A DNA stretch of 6,487 nucleotides from an uncultured Bacillota bacterium. Its GTDB lineage: Bacteria > Bacillota > Clostridia > UBA1381. A program made the translations under genes and the position numbers. Below are positions 1-5,814 of this stretch, piece after piece; position 1 is the first letter of the stretch; every line of letters starts with the position of its first letter. The notes below the pieces were generated by a model that saw nothing but the letters and a program-made list of their open reading frames with translations, had not been told where the DNA came from and did not search any database. The stretch covers positions 1 through 6,487 of the forward strand of contig CASFSH010000198.1 in assembly GCA_949297205.1 (NCBI GenBank), written 5' to 3'.

Positions 1-46
1 TTTATTTATACAAATTTGCAGAAAAGCAAAAAAATGTAAAAAACAG

Positions 47-75
47 TAGAAAAATCTTATATATTCTGATATAAT
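47..75 (+). promoter_or_regulatory. Predicted sigma-A-type promoter for the comEA-like gene
   Basis: A perfect extended -10 element (TGATATAAT at 67-75) lies 17 bases after TAGAAA (47-52), which matches the -35 consensus TTGACA at 4 of 6 positions. It is about 50 bases upstream of the first start codon and follows an A-rich stretch at 21-54 that could act as an UP-like element. A second TATAAT at 80-85 has a poorer -35 partner. The call rests on consensus match only; the surrounding DNA is very AT-rich, so chance matches are possible. Confidence 0.6.
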
Positions 76-126
76 ACAATATAATAAATTACATAATAAT
101 ACATATATTATCGGGAGAGATTACAA

Positions 127-516
127 ATGAAAAAGAATGTAAGAGCAAAAATTATATTATTTTCATTTATTCTTATTTTGGCAATAATTGCAGGGATAGT
201 GATTCAGGTATATGATAATCGTTACAGAAATTTTTTTATTGAAAAACGACCTCTTGGTGATGTGGTTTCTGAAGCTCCTTCAATTGAACCTGATTACATA
301 GAATCGTCTGAAGAGGAAAAAGTGTATGTCAATATTAATACTGACAGTATAAGCGAATTAGATAAACTGGACGGTATCGGAGAAGCATTGGCTAAACGTA
401 TAATTAATTATCGAAAAGAACACGGTAATTTTGAAGTAATAGAAGATATTATGAGGGTAAGCGGAATAGGCGAAAAGAAATTTGAAAATATCAAAGATAA
501 TATTTATGTAAAATAA
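127..516 (+). CDS. Membrane-anchored ComEA-like helix-hairpin-helix DNA-binding protein
   Basis: A 129-residue protein with one N-terminal membrane helix (about residues 9-28, after a Lys/Arg-rich start), an acidic linker (about 29-65), and a C-terminal tandem helix-hairpin-helix domain (about 67-129). The domain has the ComEA signature: VNINT near residue 68, a first GIG hairpin at 83-85, the RIINYR helix, and a second GIG hairpin at 113-115. ComEA-family domains bind double-stranded DNA without sequence specificity, and the orientation here puts the domain outside the membrane. The SLBB-type domain found in full-length Bacillus ComEA is absent. The ATG is preceded by GGGAGAG (113-119) at a suitable distance. 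No comEC or comEB lies next to it; instead a ComEC-type MBL lipoprotein is two genes downstream. That favours a surface DNA-binding role, possibly outside classical competence. The fold call is firm; the role is inferred. Confidence 0.88.
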   Translation: MKKNVRAKIILFSFILILAIIAGIVIQVYDNRYRNFFIEKRPLGDVVSEAPSIEPDYIESSEEEKVYVNINTDSISELDKLDGIGEALAKRIINYRKEHGNFEVIEDIMRVSGIGEKKFENIKDNIYVK

Positions 517-532
517 TAAAAAACTTTTCTTT

Positions 533-549
533 TTTAATATAATTTTAAT
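533..549 (+). promoter_or_regulatory. Tandem TTTAAT direct repeat, possible response-regulator operator
   Basis: TTTAAT at 533-538 and again at 544-549, start to start 11 bases, in the 76-base spacer before the first response regulator gene. An identical arrangement occurs at 2111-2127. PhoB/OmpR-type regulators bind direct repeats spaced one helical turn apart, so this is a plausible operator. A TATTAT at 560-565 (5 of 6 to the -10 consensus) lies 10 bases downstream with no good -35, as seen at activator-dependent promoters. The spacer is T-rich, so chance is a serious alternative. Confidence 0.35.
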
Positions 550-592
550 TTTTTATGATTATTATATACGTATTAAGAAAGAAGGTGCTACA

Positions 593-1261
593 GTGAAGTT
601 ATTGATAATTGATGATTCAGAGGATTTATGCGGTGCAGTCAAAAAGAATTTAATAAACAATAATTATGAAGTGGATTGTGCTTATGATGGGAAGAAAGGA
701 CTGCGTGCCGCTTTGGCAAACGACTACGATATAATACTTTTAGATATTATGATGCCGCAAATGAACGGTTTTAAAGTTCTTGAAGAACTCAGAAAACAGG
801 GAAGAACTGTTCCGGTTATCCTTCTTACAGCAAAAAATGATGTAACTGATAAAATAGCCGGGCTTGAATTAGGCGCCGATGATTACATACAAAAGCCGTT
901 TAACATTGATGAGCTTATGGCGCGGATACGTGCTGTTGCCCGAAGAAGCAATATGAATGACTATGACAGTAATATAATAAAATATGCCGATATAATACTT
1001 AATAAAACAGATTGCAATATTTACGCCGGAGAATTGCAGATGTCTCTTTCAGGGGAAGAATGTATGGTATTGCAATATTTTATAAAAAACAGTTCGGTTA
1101 TAATTCCCTGTGATAAAATCAATGAAGTATGTTTTAACAGTAATTCCAATATGCAGAAAATTGAGATATTGATTAACAGGCTGAAATATAAATTGCTTAT
1201 GGTTCATTCGAAAGTGCAGATTATATTTATTAAGAAAGTAGGATATAAATTATGTGCATAA
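593..1261 (+). CDS. OmpR-type response regulator with diverged DNA-binding domain
   Basis: A 222-residue response regulator. The receiver domain (about 1-118) has every expected residue: acidic pocket D7/D8, phospho-acceptor D51 in LLDIMMP, T79, and K101 in the KPF motif. The C-terminal half (about 125-222) has the length and outline of an OmpR winged helix, and keeps a LSGEE segment, an INRLKYKL-like recognition helix and a KKVGYKL wing. It lacks the usual SRE.L...VW and VDVYI.LRKKI signatures and is much more diverged than the second regulator in this window. The GTG start is chosen because the receiver begins directly at it (KLLIIDDSED) and AAGGTG (582-587) precedes it; no upstream ATG fits. 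No kinase gene is adjacent; the only visible one is at 4363-5724. The 3' end overlaps the MBL lipoprotein gene by 10 bases, implying coupled expression. Its targets are unknown. Confidence 0.9.
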   Translation: MKLLIIDDSEDLCGAVKKNLINNNYEVDCAYDGKKGLRAALANDYDIILLDIMMPQMNGFKVLEELRKQGRTVPVILLTAKNDVTDKIAGLELGADDYIQKPFNIDELMARIRAVARRSNMNDYDSNIIKYADIILNKTDCNIYAGELQMSLSGEECMVLQYFIKNSSVIIPCDKINEVCFNSNSNMQKIEILINRLKYKLLMVHSKVQIIFIKKVGYKLCA

Positions 1262-2109
1262 AAACCAGAAATCTTGTATTTACAATGATTGCTGTTGCCG
1301 TTTTATTTTCAGCCGTTGCCTGCAGCAGTAATATTGAGAAGCCTGTTTCTGTTGATGTTCCGGATGTAACAGGTATATTCAATGTTGAAATACTTGATAT
1401 AGGAAAAGCTGATGCGATAATTCTCACGTCACTAAATCATACCGTATTGATTGATTGCGGAGAAAAAGGTGATGGAGATGAAGTATTAGATTGTCTGTAC
1501 GAAAAAAATATTGATGAAATTGATTATATGTTCATTACACATTTTGATAAAGATCATGTGGGAGGGGCAAAAAAGATACTCAATAATATGCAGGTAAAAA
1601 AAATAATTACGCCTGATTATGAAGGAACAAATAATGAATATACCGATTTTATTGAAGCAATAAAGGAAAATAATTTGTCATCTTCGGTATTGGAAAATGA
1701 AATGAGCTTTGTTCTTGATGATGTATTATATGAAATTTACCCCCCTCAAAAAAACAGTTATGAAGAGGGAGATAACGATTATTCCATTGTGATAAAAACA
1801 ACTCACGGAGAAAACACGTTTCTTTTTGCGGGAGATGCGGAAGAGGAACGCTTGGCGGAACTGGATATTCAGATGGATCTTGATTCGGATTTTTTAAAAG
1901 TACCTCACCATGGTAATTACAATGAAAATACAAAAAAATTCATACAGGAAGTATCCCCTTTATATGCCGTAATTACATGCAGTGAAAAGAATCCTGCATC
2001 GCAAAATGTTATTGATCTGCTCAACAGCTGTAATTGCAGCGTTTTTCTGACTCAAAATGGTGATGTAAGTGCCGAAAGTGACGGCAAAACAATTCAAATA
2101 ACCCAATGA
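1252..2109 (+). CDS. Lipoprotein with ComEC-type metallo-beta-lactamase domain
   Basis: A 285-residue protein. Residues 1-23 form a lipoprotein signal (Lys/Arg at 4 and 6, hydrophobic core 8-22) with cleavage before Cys24 (AVA-C), so it should be tethered outside the membrane. From about residue 42 it is an MBL fold of the ComEC/Rec2 C-terminal type. Visible motifs are VLIDCG (65-70), HFDKDH (97-102) followed by VGG, NDYS (175-178), the motif-3 aspartate in FAGDAEEE (D195), and KVPHHG (H219, H220). The HP pair usual in the last ComEC MBL motif is not seen; the segment reads NPASQN (247-252). Family members are metal-dependent hydrolases; in ComEC this domain is proposed to degrade the DNA strand that is not imported. 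The ATG overlaps the regulator stop by 10 bases, with AGTAGGA (1237-1243) as a modest ribosome site. I infer an extracellular nuclease or phosphodiesterase; substrate unproven. Confidence 0.87.
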   Translation: MCIKTRNLVFTMIAVAVLFSAVACSSNIEKPVSVDVPDVTGIFNVEILDIGKADAIILTSLNHTVLIDCGEKGDGDEVLDCLYEKNIDEIDYMFITHFDKDHVGGAKKILNNMQVKKIITPDYEGTNNEYTDFIEAIKENNLSSSVLENEMSFVLDDVLYEIYPPQKNSYEEGDNDYSIVIKTTHGENTFLFAGDAEEERLAELDIQMDLDSDFLKVPHHGNYNENTKKFIQEVSPLYAVITCSEKNPASQNVIDLLNSCNCSVFLTQNGDVSAESDGKTIQITQ

Positions 2110-2110
2110 C

Positions 2111-2127
2111 TTTAATGTTTTTTTAAT
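2111..2127 (+). promoter_or_regulatory. Tandem TTTAAT direct repeat before the polyphosphate polymerase gene
   Basis: TTTAAT at 2111-2116 and 2122-2127, again exactly 11 bases start to start, matching the element at 533-549. It directly follows the MBL gene stop and lies about 65 bases before the VTC gene start. Downstream -10-like sequences (TATAAC at 2147-2152, GATAAA at 2155-2160) are weak and no good -35 is visible. It could be an operator for one of the two response regulators encoded here. The flanking DNA is T-rich, so the match is suggestive only. Confidence 0.35.
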
Positions 2128-2192
2128 TTTTTTATTTTAAAATATATATAACATGATAAATTTAAGTATTTTCATGAAACGGAGGGATCGGA

Positions 2193-2924
2193 ATGTCAAT
2201 TGAAGTCTTTAACAGATATGAACACAAATATATATTACAAGCCGACACATATCTGAAATTGATTGAAATTCTTGATTCAAAAATGAATCTTGATGATCAT
2301 AATAAAAATCATAATTGCTACACTATTGCCAATATATATTATGATACCAAGGATGATTATCTTATAAGACATTCATTGGACAAACCTAAGTATAAAGAAA
2401 AATTAAGATTGCGTGCATATGGTATTCCCAATGCCGATTCAATGGTTTTTTTGGAAATAAAAAAGAAATTTAACGGCATGGTAAATAAACGCAGAACAAA
2501 TCTTAAATTGTCGGAAGCATATGATTTTATAAATTTTCATAAAAAGCCTGCATATAAAAGCTATATGAATAAACAGGTTTTAAACGAATTAGAATATTTT
2601 TTAAGTATTTATAATTTAATACCTAAATTATATCTTGCATATGACAGAATTGCATATTTTGAGAAAGGTAATGACGATTTGAGAATTTCATTTGATACAA
2701 ATATTCGTTCAAGAAGATATGATCTTGGATTGGAAATGGGTGATTACGGAGAACCGTTACTTGATGACAATATTTTTATAATGGAAATAAAAACATCTGC
2801 TGCCATACCTCTTTGGCTTTCTCATATACTCTGTGATCTCGGAATAAAAAGGAGAAGTTTTTCAAAGTATGGAACAGAATATAAGAAAACAATTAATATG
2901 CATGAATATACAAAAATAATATGA
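2193..2924 (+). CDS. VTC-domain polyphosphate polymerase
   Basis: A 243-residue soluble protein that is essentially one VTC domain, the catalytic domain of yeast Vtc4, which makes polyphosphate from ATP within a triphosphate-tunnel fold. Signature segments appear in order: RYEHKY (8-13), YYDT (49-52), KLRLRAY (70-76), EIKKK with KRR (88-101), YDRIAY (150-155), LRISFD followed by SRR (163-175), EIK (198-200), and RRSFSKYG (220-227). The basic residues on alternating strands and the paired glutamates (E88, E198) fit phosphate-chain and metal binding in the tunnel. No SPX domain or membrane segment is present, as is usual for bacterial members. A strong GGAGGG (2181-2186) sits 6 bases before the ATG. 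The next gene encodes a DUF4956 membrane protein, the common bacterial partner, likely placing this enzyme at the membrane. Family call is strong; activity is inferred from homology. Confidence 0.9.
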   Translation: MSIEVFNRYEHKYILQADTYLKLIEILDSKMNLDDHNKNHNCYTIANIYYDTKDDYLIRHSLDKPKYKEKLRLRAYGIPNADSMVFLEIKKKFNGMVNKRRTNLKLSEAYDFINFHKKPAYKSYMNKQVLNELEYFLSIYNLIPKLYLAYDRIAYFEKGNDDLRISFDTNIRSRRYDLGLEMGDYGEPLLDDNIFIMEIKTSAAIPLWLSHILCDLGIKRRSFSKYGTEYKKTINMHEYTKII

Positions 2925-2929
2925 GGTGA
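2922..2929 (+). promoter_or_regulatory. Ribosome binding site that sets the DUF4956 start and overlaps the VTC stop
   Basis: TGAGGTGA contains the VTC stop codon (TGA, 2922-2924) and a good Shine-Dalgarno core AGGTGA. It sits 5 bases before ATG at 2935. An in-frame GTG at 2926 lies inside this site and so cannot use it. The overlap suggests translational coupling of the two genes. Confidence 0.75.
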
Positions 2930-2934
2930 CTCCC

Positions 2935-3621
2935 ATGAATGATTTTTTTAACACCATTTTAACAAATGTTTCCGCTGATATTACTGTATATTCAGCACTG
3001 ATTACAATTTTTACATCACTTATACTTGGCATACTAATCACATTCACTTATTACAAAACATGTGACGAAATTATGTATCAGAAAAGCTTTGCCGTCACTT
3101 TGCTGATGCTTCCTATTATTCTTTCGGTGATCATATTATTTATAGGCAGTAACATTGCAAGGGCGTTCAGTCTTGCCGGCACATTATCAATAATCAGATT
3201 CAGAAGTGCTCCGGGGGATCCAAAAGATATAGCATTCATATTTTTTTCCATAGCTGCGGGACTTTCGTGCGGAGTAGGTTTTTTCGGATATGGTTTGTTG
3301 TTTGTAATTATTTTATGTGCAGTTATAATTTTATTGAGCAAAACAAATTTGTTTGAGTTAAATTCAACACAAAAAATATTAAAAATCACTATACCCGAGG
3401 ATCTGAATTACAAAGGAGCATTTGACGATGTTTTGCAAAAATATACAAAGAGTTTCAAATTGTCCAAAATAAAAACAACAGATTTGGGGTCTTTGTTTGA
3501 GGTTGTATATGTTATATCAACTCAAAATAATATGGATGAGCAGGAATTTTTAAATGAATTAAGATGCAGAAACGGAAACCTAAACATTATCCTGTCCTCT
3601 GCACCTACATCAATCAATTAA
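2935..3621 (+). CDS. DUF4956 integral membrane protein, partner of the VTC polymerase
   Basis: A 228-residue protein from the ATG at 2935; an in-frame GTG at 2926 would add three residues but lies within the ribosome site. Four membrane helices are visible (about 19-40, 52-71, 99-119 and 120-136). Between helices 2 and 3 is the family hallmark, a conserved segment at 78-98 containing FSLAGTLSI, RFR and DPKD. A soluble tail of about 90 residues (137-228) is probably cytoplasmic. DUF4956 proteins frequently sit next to VTC-domain genes, and the close spacing here (stop to ATG 10 bases) fits a complex. By analogy with the membrane subunits of the yeast VTC complex, this protein may translocate or anchor the polyphosphate system, but no biochemical role is established for it here. 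It is transcribed with, and just upstream of, a two-component system. Confidence 0.86.
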   Translation: MNDFFNTILTNVSADITVYSALITIFTSLILGILITFTYYKTCDEIMYQKSFAVTLLMLPIILSVIILFIGSNIARAFSLAGTLSIIRFRSAPGDPKDIAFIFFSIAAGLSCGVGFFGYGLLFVIILCAVIILLSKTNLFELNSTQKILKITIPEDLNYKGAFDDVLQKYTKSFKLSKIKTTDLGSLFEVVYVISTQNNMDEQEFLNELRCRNGNLNIILSSAPTSIN

Positions 3622-3664
3622 TTTATTTGTTGCAGTATAAACTGTTATTTAATGGAGGTATATT

Positions 3665-4336
3665 ATGCGTTTGCTTGTTGTCGAGGATGAAAGAGATTTG
3701 AATAATGTCATTGTAAAACGTCTTGAAAAAGCGGGATACTGTGTGGACAGCTGTTTTGACGGAGAAGATGCTTTGGATTATATTCATGCCGGGGAATTTG
3801 ATGCCATTATTCTTGACATAATGATACCTAAAATAAACGGATTTGATGTACTGAAATCAATACGATCCAAAGGCAACAAAACACCTGTGCTGTTTTTGAC
3901 TGCAAGAGACAGCATATCGGACAGAGTTGCAGGGCTTGATGCCGGGGCGGAGGATTATCTTGTGAAGCCTTTTGCGTTTGAAGAACTTTTGGCAAGAATA
4001 AGAGTAATGACAAGAAAAGCAACCGGAGATACGTTGAATGTATTTGAAATTGCCGATCTTTCTTTGGATGTAAATACACACACAGTCAAAAGAGGCAATG
4101 ATATAATTAATCTTTCCGGTAAAGAATTTGATATACTTGAATATCTTATCAGAAATAAAGGAATAGTCTTATCACGTGAAAAAATAGAAAATCATGTATG
4201 GAATTTTGACTATGAGGGCGGCACAAATGTAGTTGATGTATATATCCGTTATTTAAGAAAAAAAATAGATGATCCATATGACATAAAACTAATCCATACA
4301 ATCAGGGGTGCCGGATATGTATTGAAATCTGAATAA
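3665..4336 (+). CDS. OmpR/PhoB-family response regulator
   Basis: A 223-residue canonical regulator. The receiver domain (1-118) has E7/D8, phospho-acceptor D51 in ILDIMIP, T79 in FLTAR, and K101 in LVKPF. The winged-helix domain (about 125-223) has all family landmarks: LSGKEFDILEYL (128-onward region), LSREKIENHVW, the recognition helix VDVYIRYLRKKI, and the terminal wing IRGAGYVL. A strong GGAGG (3654-3658) precedes the ATG by 6 bases. It is followed 26 bases later by the histidine kinase gene, the classic order for a cognate pair. The 43-base gap from the DUF4956 gene contains no terminator, so it is probably co-transcribed with the polyphosphate genes and may control them. The signal and regulon cannot be read from the sequence. 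Confidence 0.95.
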   Translation: MRLLVVEDERDLNNVIVKRLEKAGYCVDSCFDGEDALDYIHAGEFDAIILDIMIPKINGFDVLKSIRSKGNKTPVLFLTARDSISDRVAGLDAGAEDYLVKPFAFEELLARIRVMTRKATGDTLNVFEIADLSLDVNTHTVKRGNDIINLSGKEFDILEYLIRNKGIVLSREKIENHVWNFDYEGGTNVVDVYIRYLRKKIDDPYDIKLIHTIRGAGYVLKSE

Positions 4337-4362
4337 TCCTTTTATGGAAGGAATGATTTTGT

Positions 4363-5724
4363 GTGAATAAATTGTCTATAAAGTTAAGAGTTACACTTTG
4401 GTATTTTCTTATTATGATAATTGTTTCTTCGATTGTTTTGGTTATCATGTTTTCTTTTAATCGGAAAATTTTGGAACGTGAGTTTGAAACGCGAATAATT
4501 AAAACAGTTGATGATAATGAAAAAAAAATTATGACAATATACAACAGACCTCGAAATCAAAAAGATATAAAATATTTTGATTATGGTGTTCATATGGCGC
4601 TATATTCCGAAAGCGGAGAACTGATTGAAGGTCAGATTCCCTTTGATGCGGTAATAAATACGGAATTTTCAGATAAGGAACTTCGAAAATTAACTATAGA
4701 AAATAATCAATATTATATATATGATAGGAAAATAGTTTTTTGGAATTATAATGTTTTTTGGCTTAGAGGAATAATTTCAATTAATGACGAAAGTTATATG
4801 CTGAAGTCTCTTGTCCGAACAAACCTAATACTATCGGTAATTCTTATAATTATAGCATCCTTTGGAGGATATCTTATTATAAAAAGAGCATTAAAGCCGG
4901 TTGAGAAAATACGTATAACAGCAAAAGAAATAAGTGAAGGCGAGGATTTGACAAAACGAATATCTATAGGCGGCGGAAAAGACGAGGTAAGCCGTCTTGC
5001 AAATACATTTGATGAAATGCTTGATAAAATAGAACAGACGCTTGAAAAGGAAAAGCAATTTACTTCAGATGCATCACATGAACTGCGCACACCTGTTGCT
5101 GTTATTACTTCAGAATGTGAATATATGATTGACTGTGCACAGGATACTCAAGACTTAAAGGAATCGGCTCATGTTATAAAAAGACAGGTTGATAAAATGT
5201 CAAAATTGATTTCAGAGTTGCTTACAATGTCAAGAATGGATAAAAATACTCAAAAAATAAATTTTGAACAGGTTGATGTAAGTGAATTATTATCAATTGT
5301 TTGTGAAGAACAAGTTATGATTCAAAATAAAAATATAACATTATCTGCCGATATACCTGAAAATATATGTGCTATGGCGGACAGATTTTTACTTGCAAGT
5401 TTATTTATAAACCTTATAACCAATGCATATAAATACGGCAAAGAAAACGGACATATATGGATTACACTTTCTCAGAACAAAAATAATATAGTTTTCAAAA
5501 TAAAAGATGACGGTATCGGTATATCAAAAGAAAATTTACCGAAAATATGGGACCGTTTTTATCAGGTTGATCAGGCTCGTACCTCAGATGAAAATTCAGG
5601 CATAGGGCTGGGATTATCAATGGTAAAATGGATTTGTACAGCTCATAAAGGTAAAATATCGGTAAACAGTGAAGTTGGTGTGGGTTCGGAATTTATATTT
5701 ACCATGCCGAAAAATATTAAATAA
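4363..5724 (+). CDS. HAMP-containing sensor histidine kinase
   Basis: A 453-residue membrane kinase. It has a first membrane helix (about 10-30), an extracellular sensor region of about 120 residues (31-150) rich in charged and aromatic residues with no domain I recognise, a second helix (about 153-174) and HAMP (about 175-228). The HisKA dimerisation helix carries the phospho-accepting H239 in SHELRTP. The ATPase domain shows the N box FINLITNAYKYG (348-359), the G1 box DDGIGIS (382-388), the F box DRFYQ, and the G2 box GIGLGLS (413-419), so it should be active. The GTG start at 4363 follows GAAGGA (4347-4352) at a slightly long spacing; the first helix begins right after it. It is the likely partner of the regulator ending 26 bases upstream and could also serve the orphan regulator at 593-1261. 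It is the last gene of the + strand array. Confidence 0.94.
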   Translation: MNKLSIKLRVTLWYFLIMIIVSSIVLVIMFSFNRKILEREFETRIIKTVDDNEKKIMTIYNRPRNQKDIKYFDYGVHMALYSESGELIEGQIPFDAVINTEFSDKELRKLTIENNQYYIYDRKIVFWNYNVFWLRGIISINDESYMLKSLVRTNLILSVILIIIASFGGYLIIKRALKPVEKIRITAKEISEGEDLTKRISIGGGKDEVSRLANTFDEMLDKIEQTLEKEKQFTSDASHELRTPVAVITSECEYMIDCAQDTQDLKESAHVIKRQVDKMSKLISELLTMSRMDKNTQKINFEQVDVSELLSIVCEEQVMIQNKNITLSADIPENICAMADRFLLASLFINLITNAYKYGKENGHIWITLSQNKNNIVFKIKDDGIGISKENLPKIWDRFYQVDQARTSDENSGIGLGLSMVKWICTAHKGKISVNSEVGVGSEFIFTMPKNIK

Positions 5725-5754
5725 CTTTTTTACAATACTGTTTCAGTAACAGTC

Positions 5755-5791
5755 AAAACCTCCCTTTAATAATAAGCAGGGAGGTTTTGTT
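5755..5791 (+). terminator. Intrinsic terminator between convergent genes
   Basis: A perfect 11-bp inverted repeat, AAAACCTCCCT (5755-5765) and AGGGAGGTTTT (5778-5788), with a 12-base loop, followed by a T-rich tail (GTTTGCTTGTT). It sits 30 bases after the kinase stop and 27 bases before the end of the convergent aldo/keto reductase gene. The T-run is better on the + strand; on the - strand the stem's own TTTT gives a weaker tail, so it may work in both directions. It is the only convincing intrinsic terminator in the window. Confidence 0.85.
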
Positions 5792-5814
5792 TGCTTGTTA
5801 ATAAAATATAACCG

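Noticed and set aside
517..540. A6/T6 inverted repeat just after the comEA-like gene (518-523 with 530-535), possible terminator
   Set aside because: The stem is purely A-T with a mismatch after seven pairs and would be too weak for a convincing intrinsic terminator; the region is simply A- and T-tract rich.
1649..1933. 94-codon open frame on the - strand
   Set aside because: Lies wholly inside the MBL lipoprotein gene, shows no recognisable domain and has no supporting start context; a shadow of the real gene. The same applies to the other - strand frames at 1230-1427, 2862-3047, 3078-3389, 3828-4081, 4302-4593 and 4794-5090.
127..2109. A functional natural-transformation (competence) operon
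   Set aside because: Only a ComEA-like domain and a detached ComEC-type MBL domain are present; the membrane channel and other uptake genes are missing from the window, so competence is not supported.
2110..2145. T-rich stretch after the MBL gene and an ATTTTAAAAT palindrome (2134-2143), possible terminator
   Set aside because: No G-C containing stem precedes the T tracts; the palindrome is short and A-T only.
3633..3644. Small hairpin CAGT-ATAA-ACTG between the DUF4956 and regulator genes
   Set aside because: A four-bp stem is within chance expectation and there is no following T-run; it should not stop transcription.
5736..5748. Small inverted repeat TACTG-TTT-CAGTA after the kinase gene
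   Set aside because: Five-bp stem with a three-base loop just upstream of the much stronger terminator; no separate function supported.
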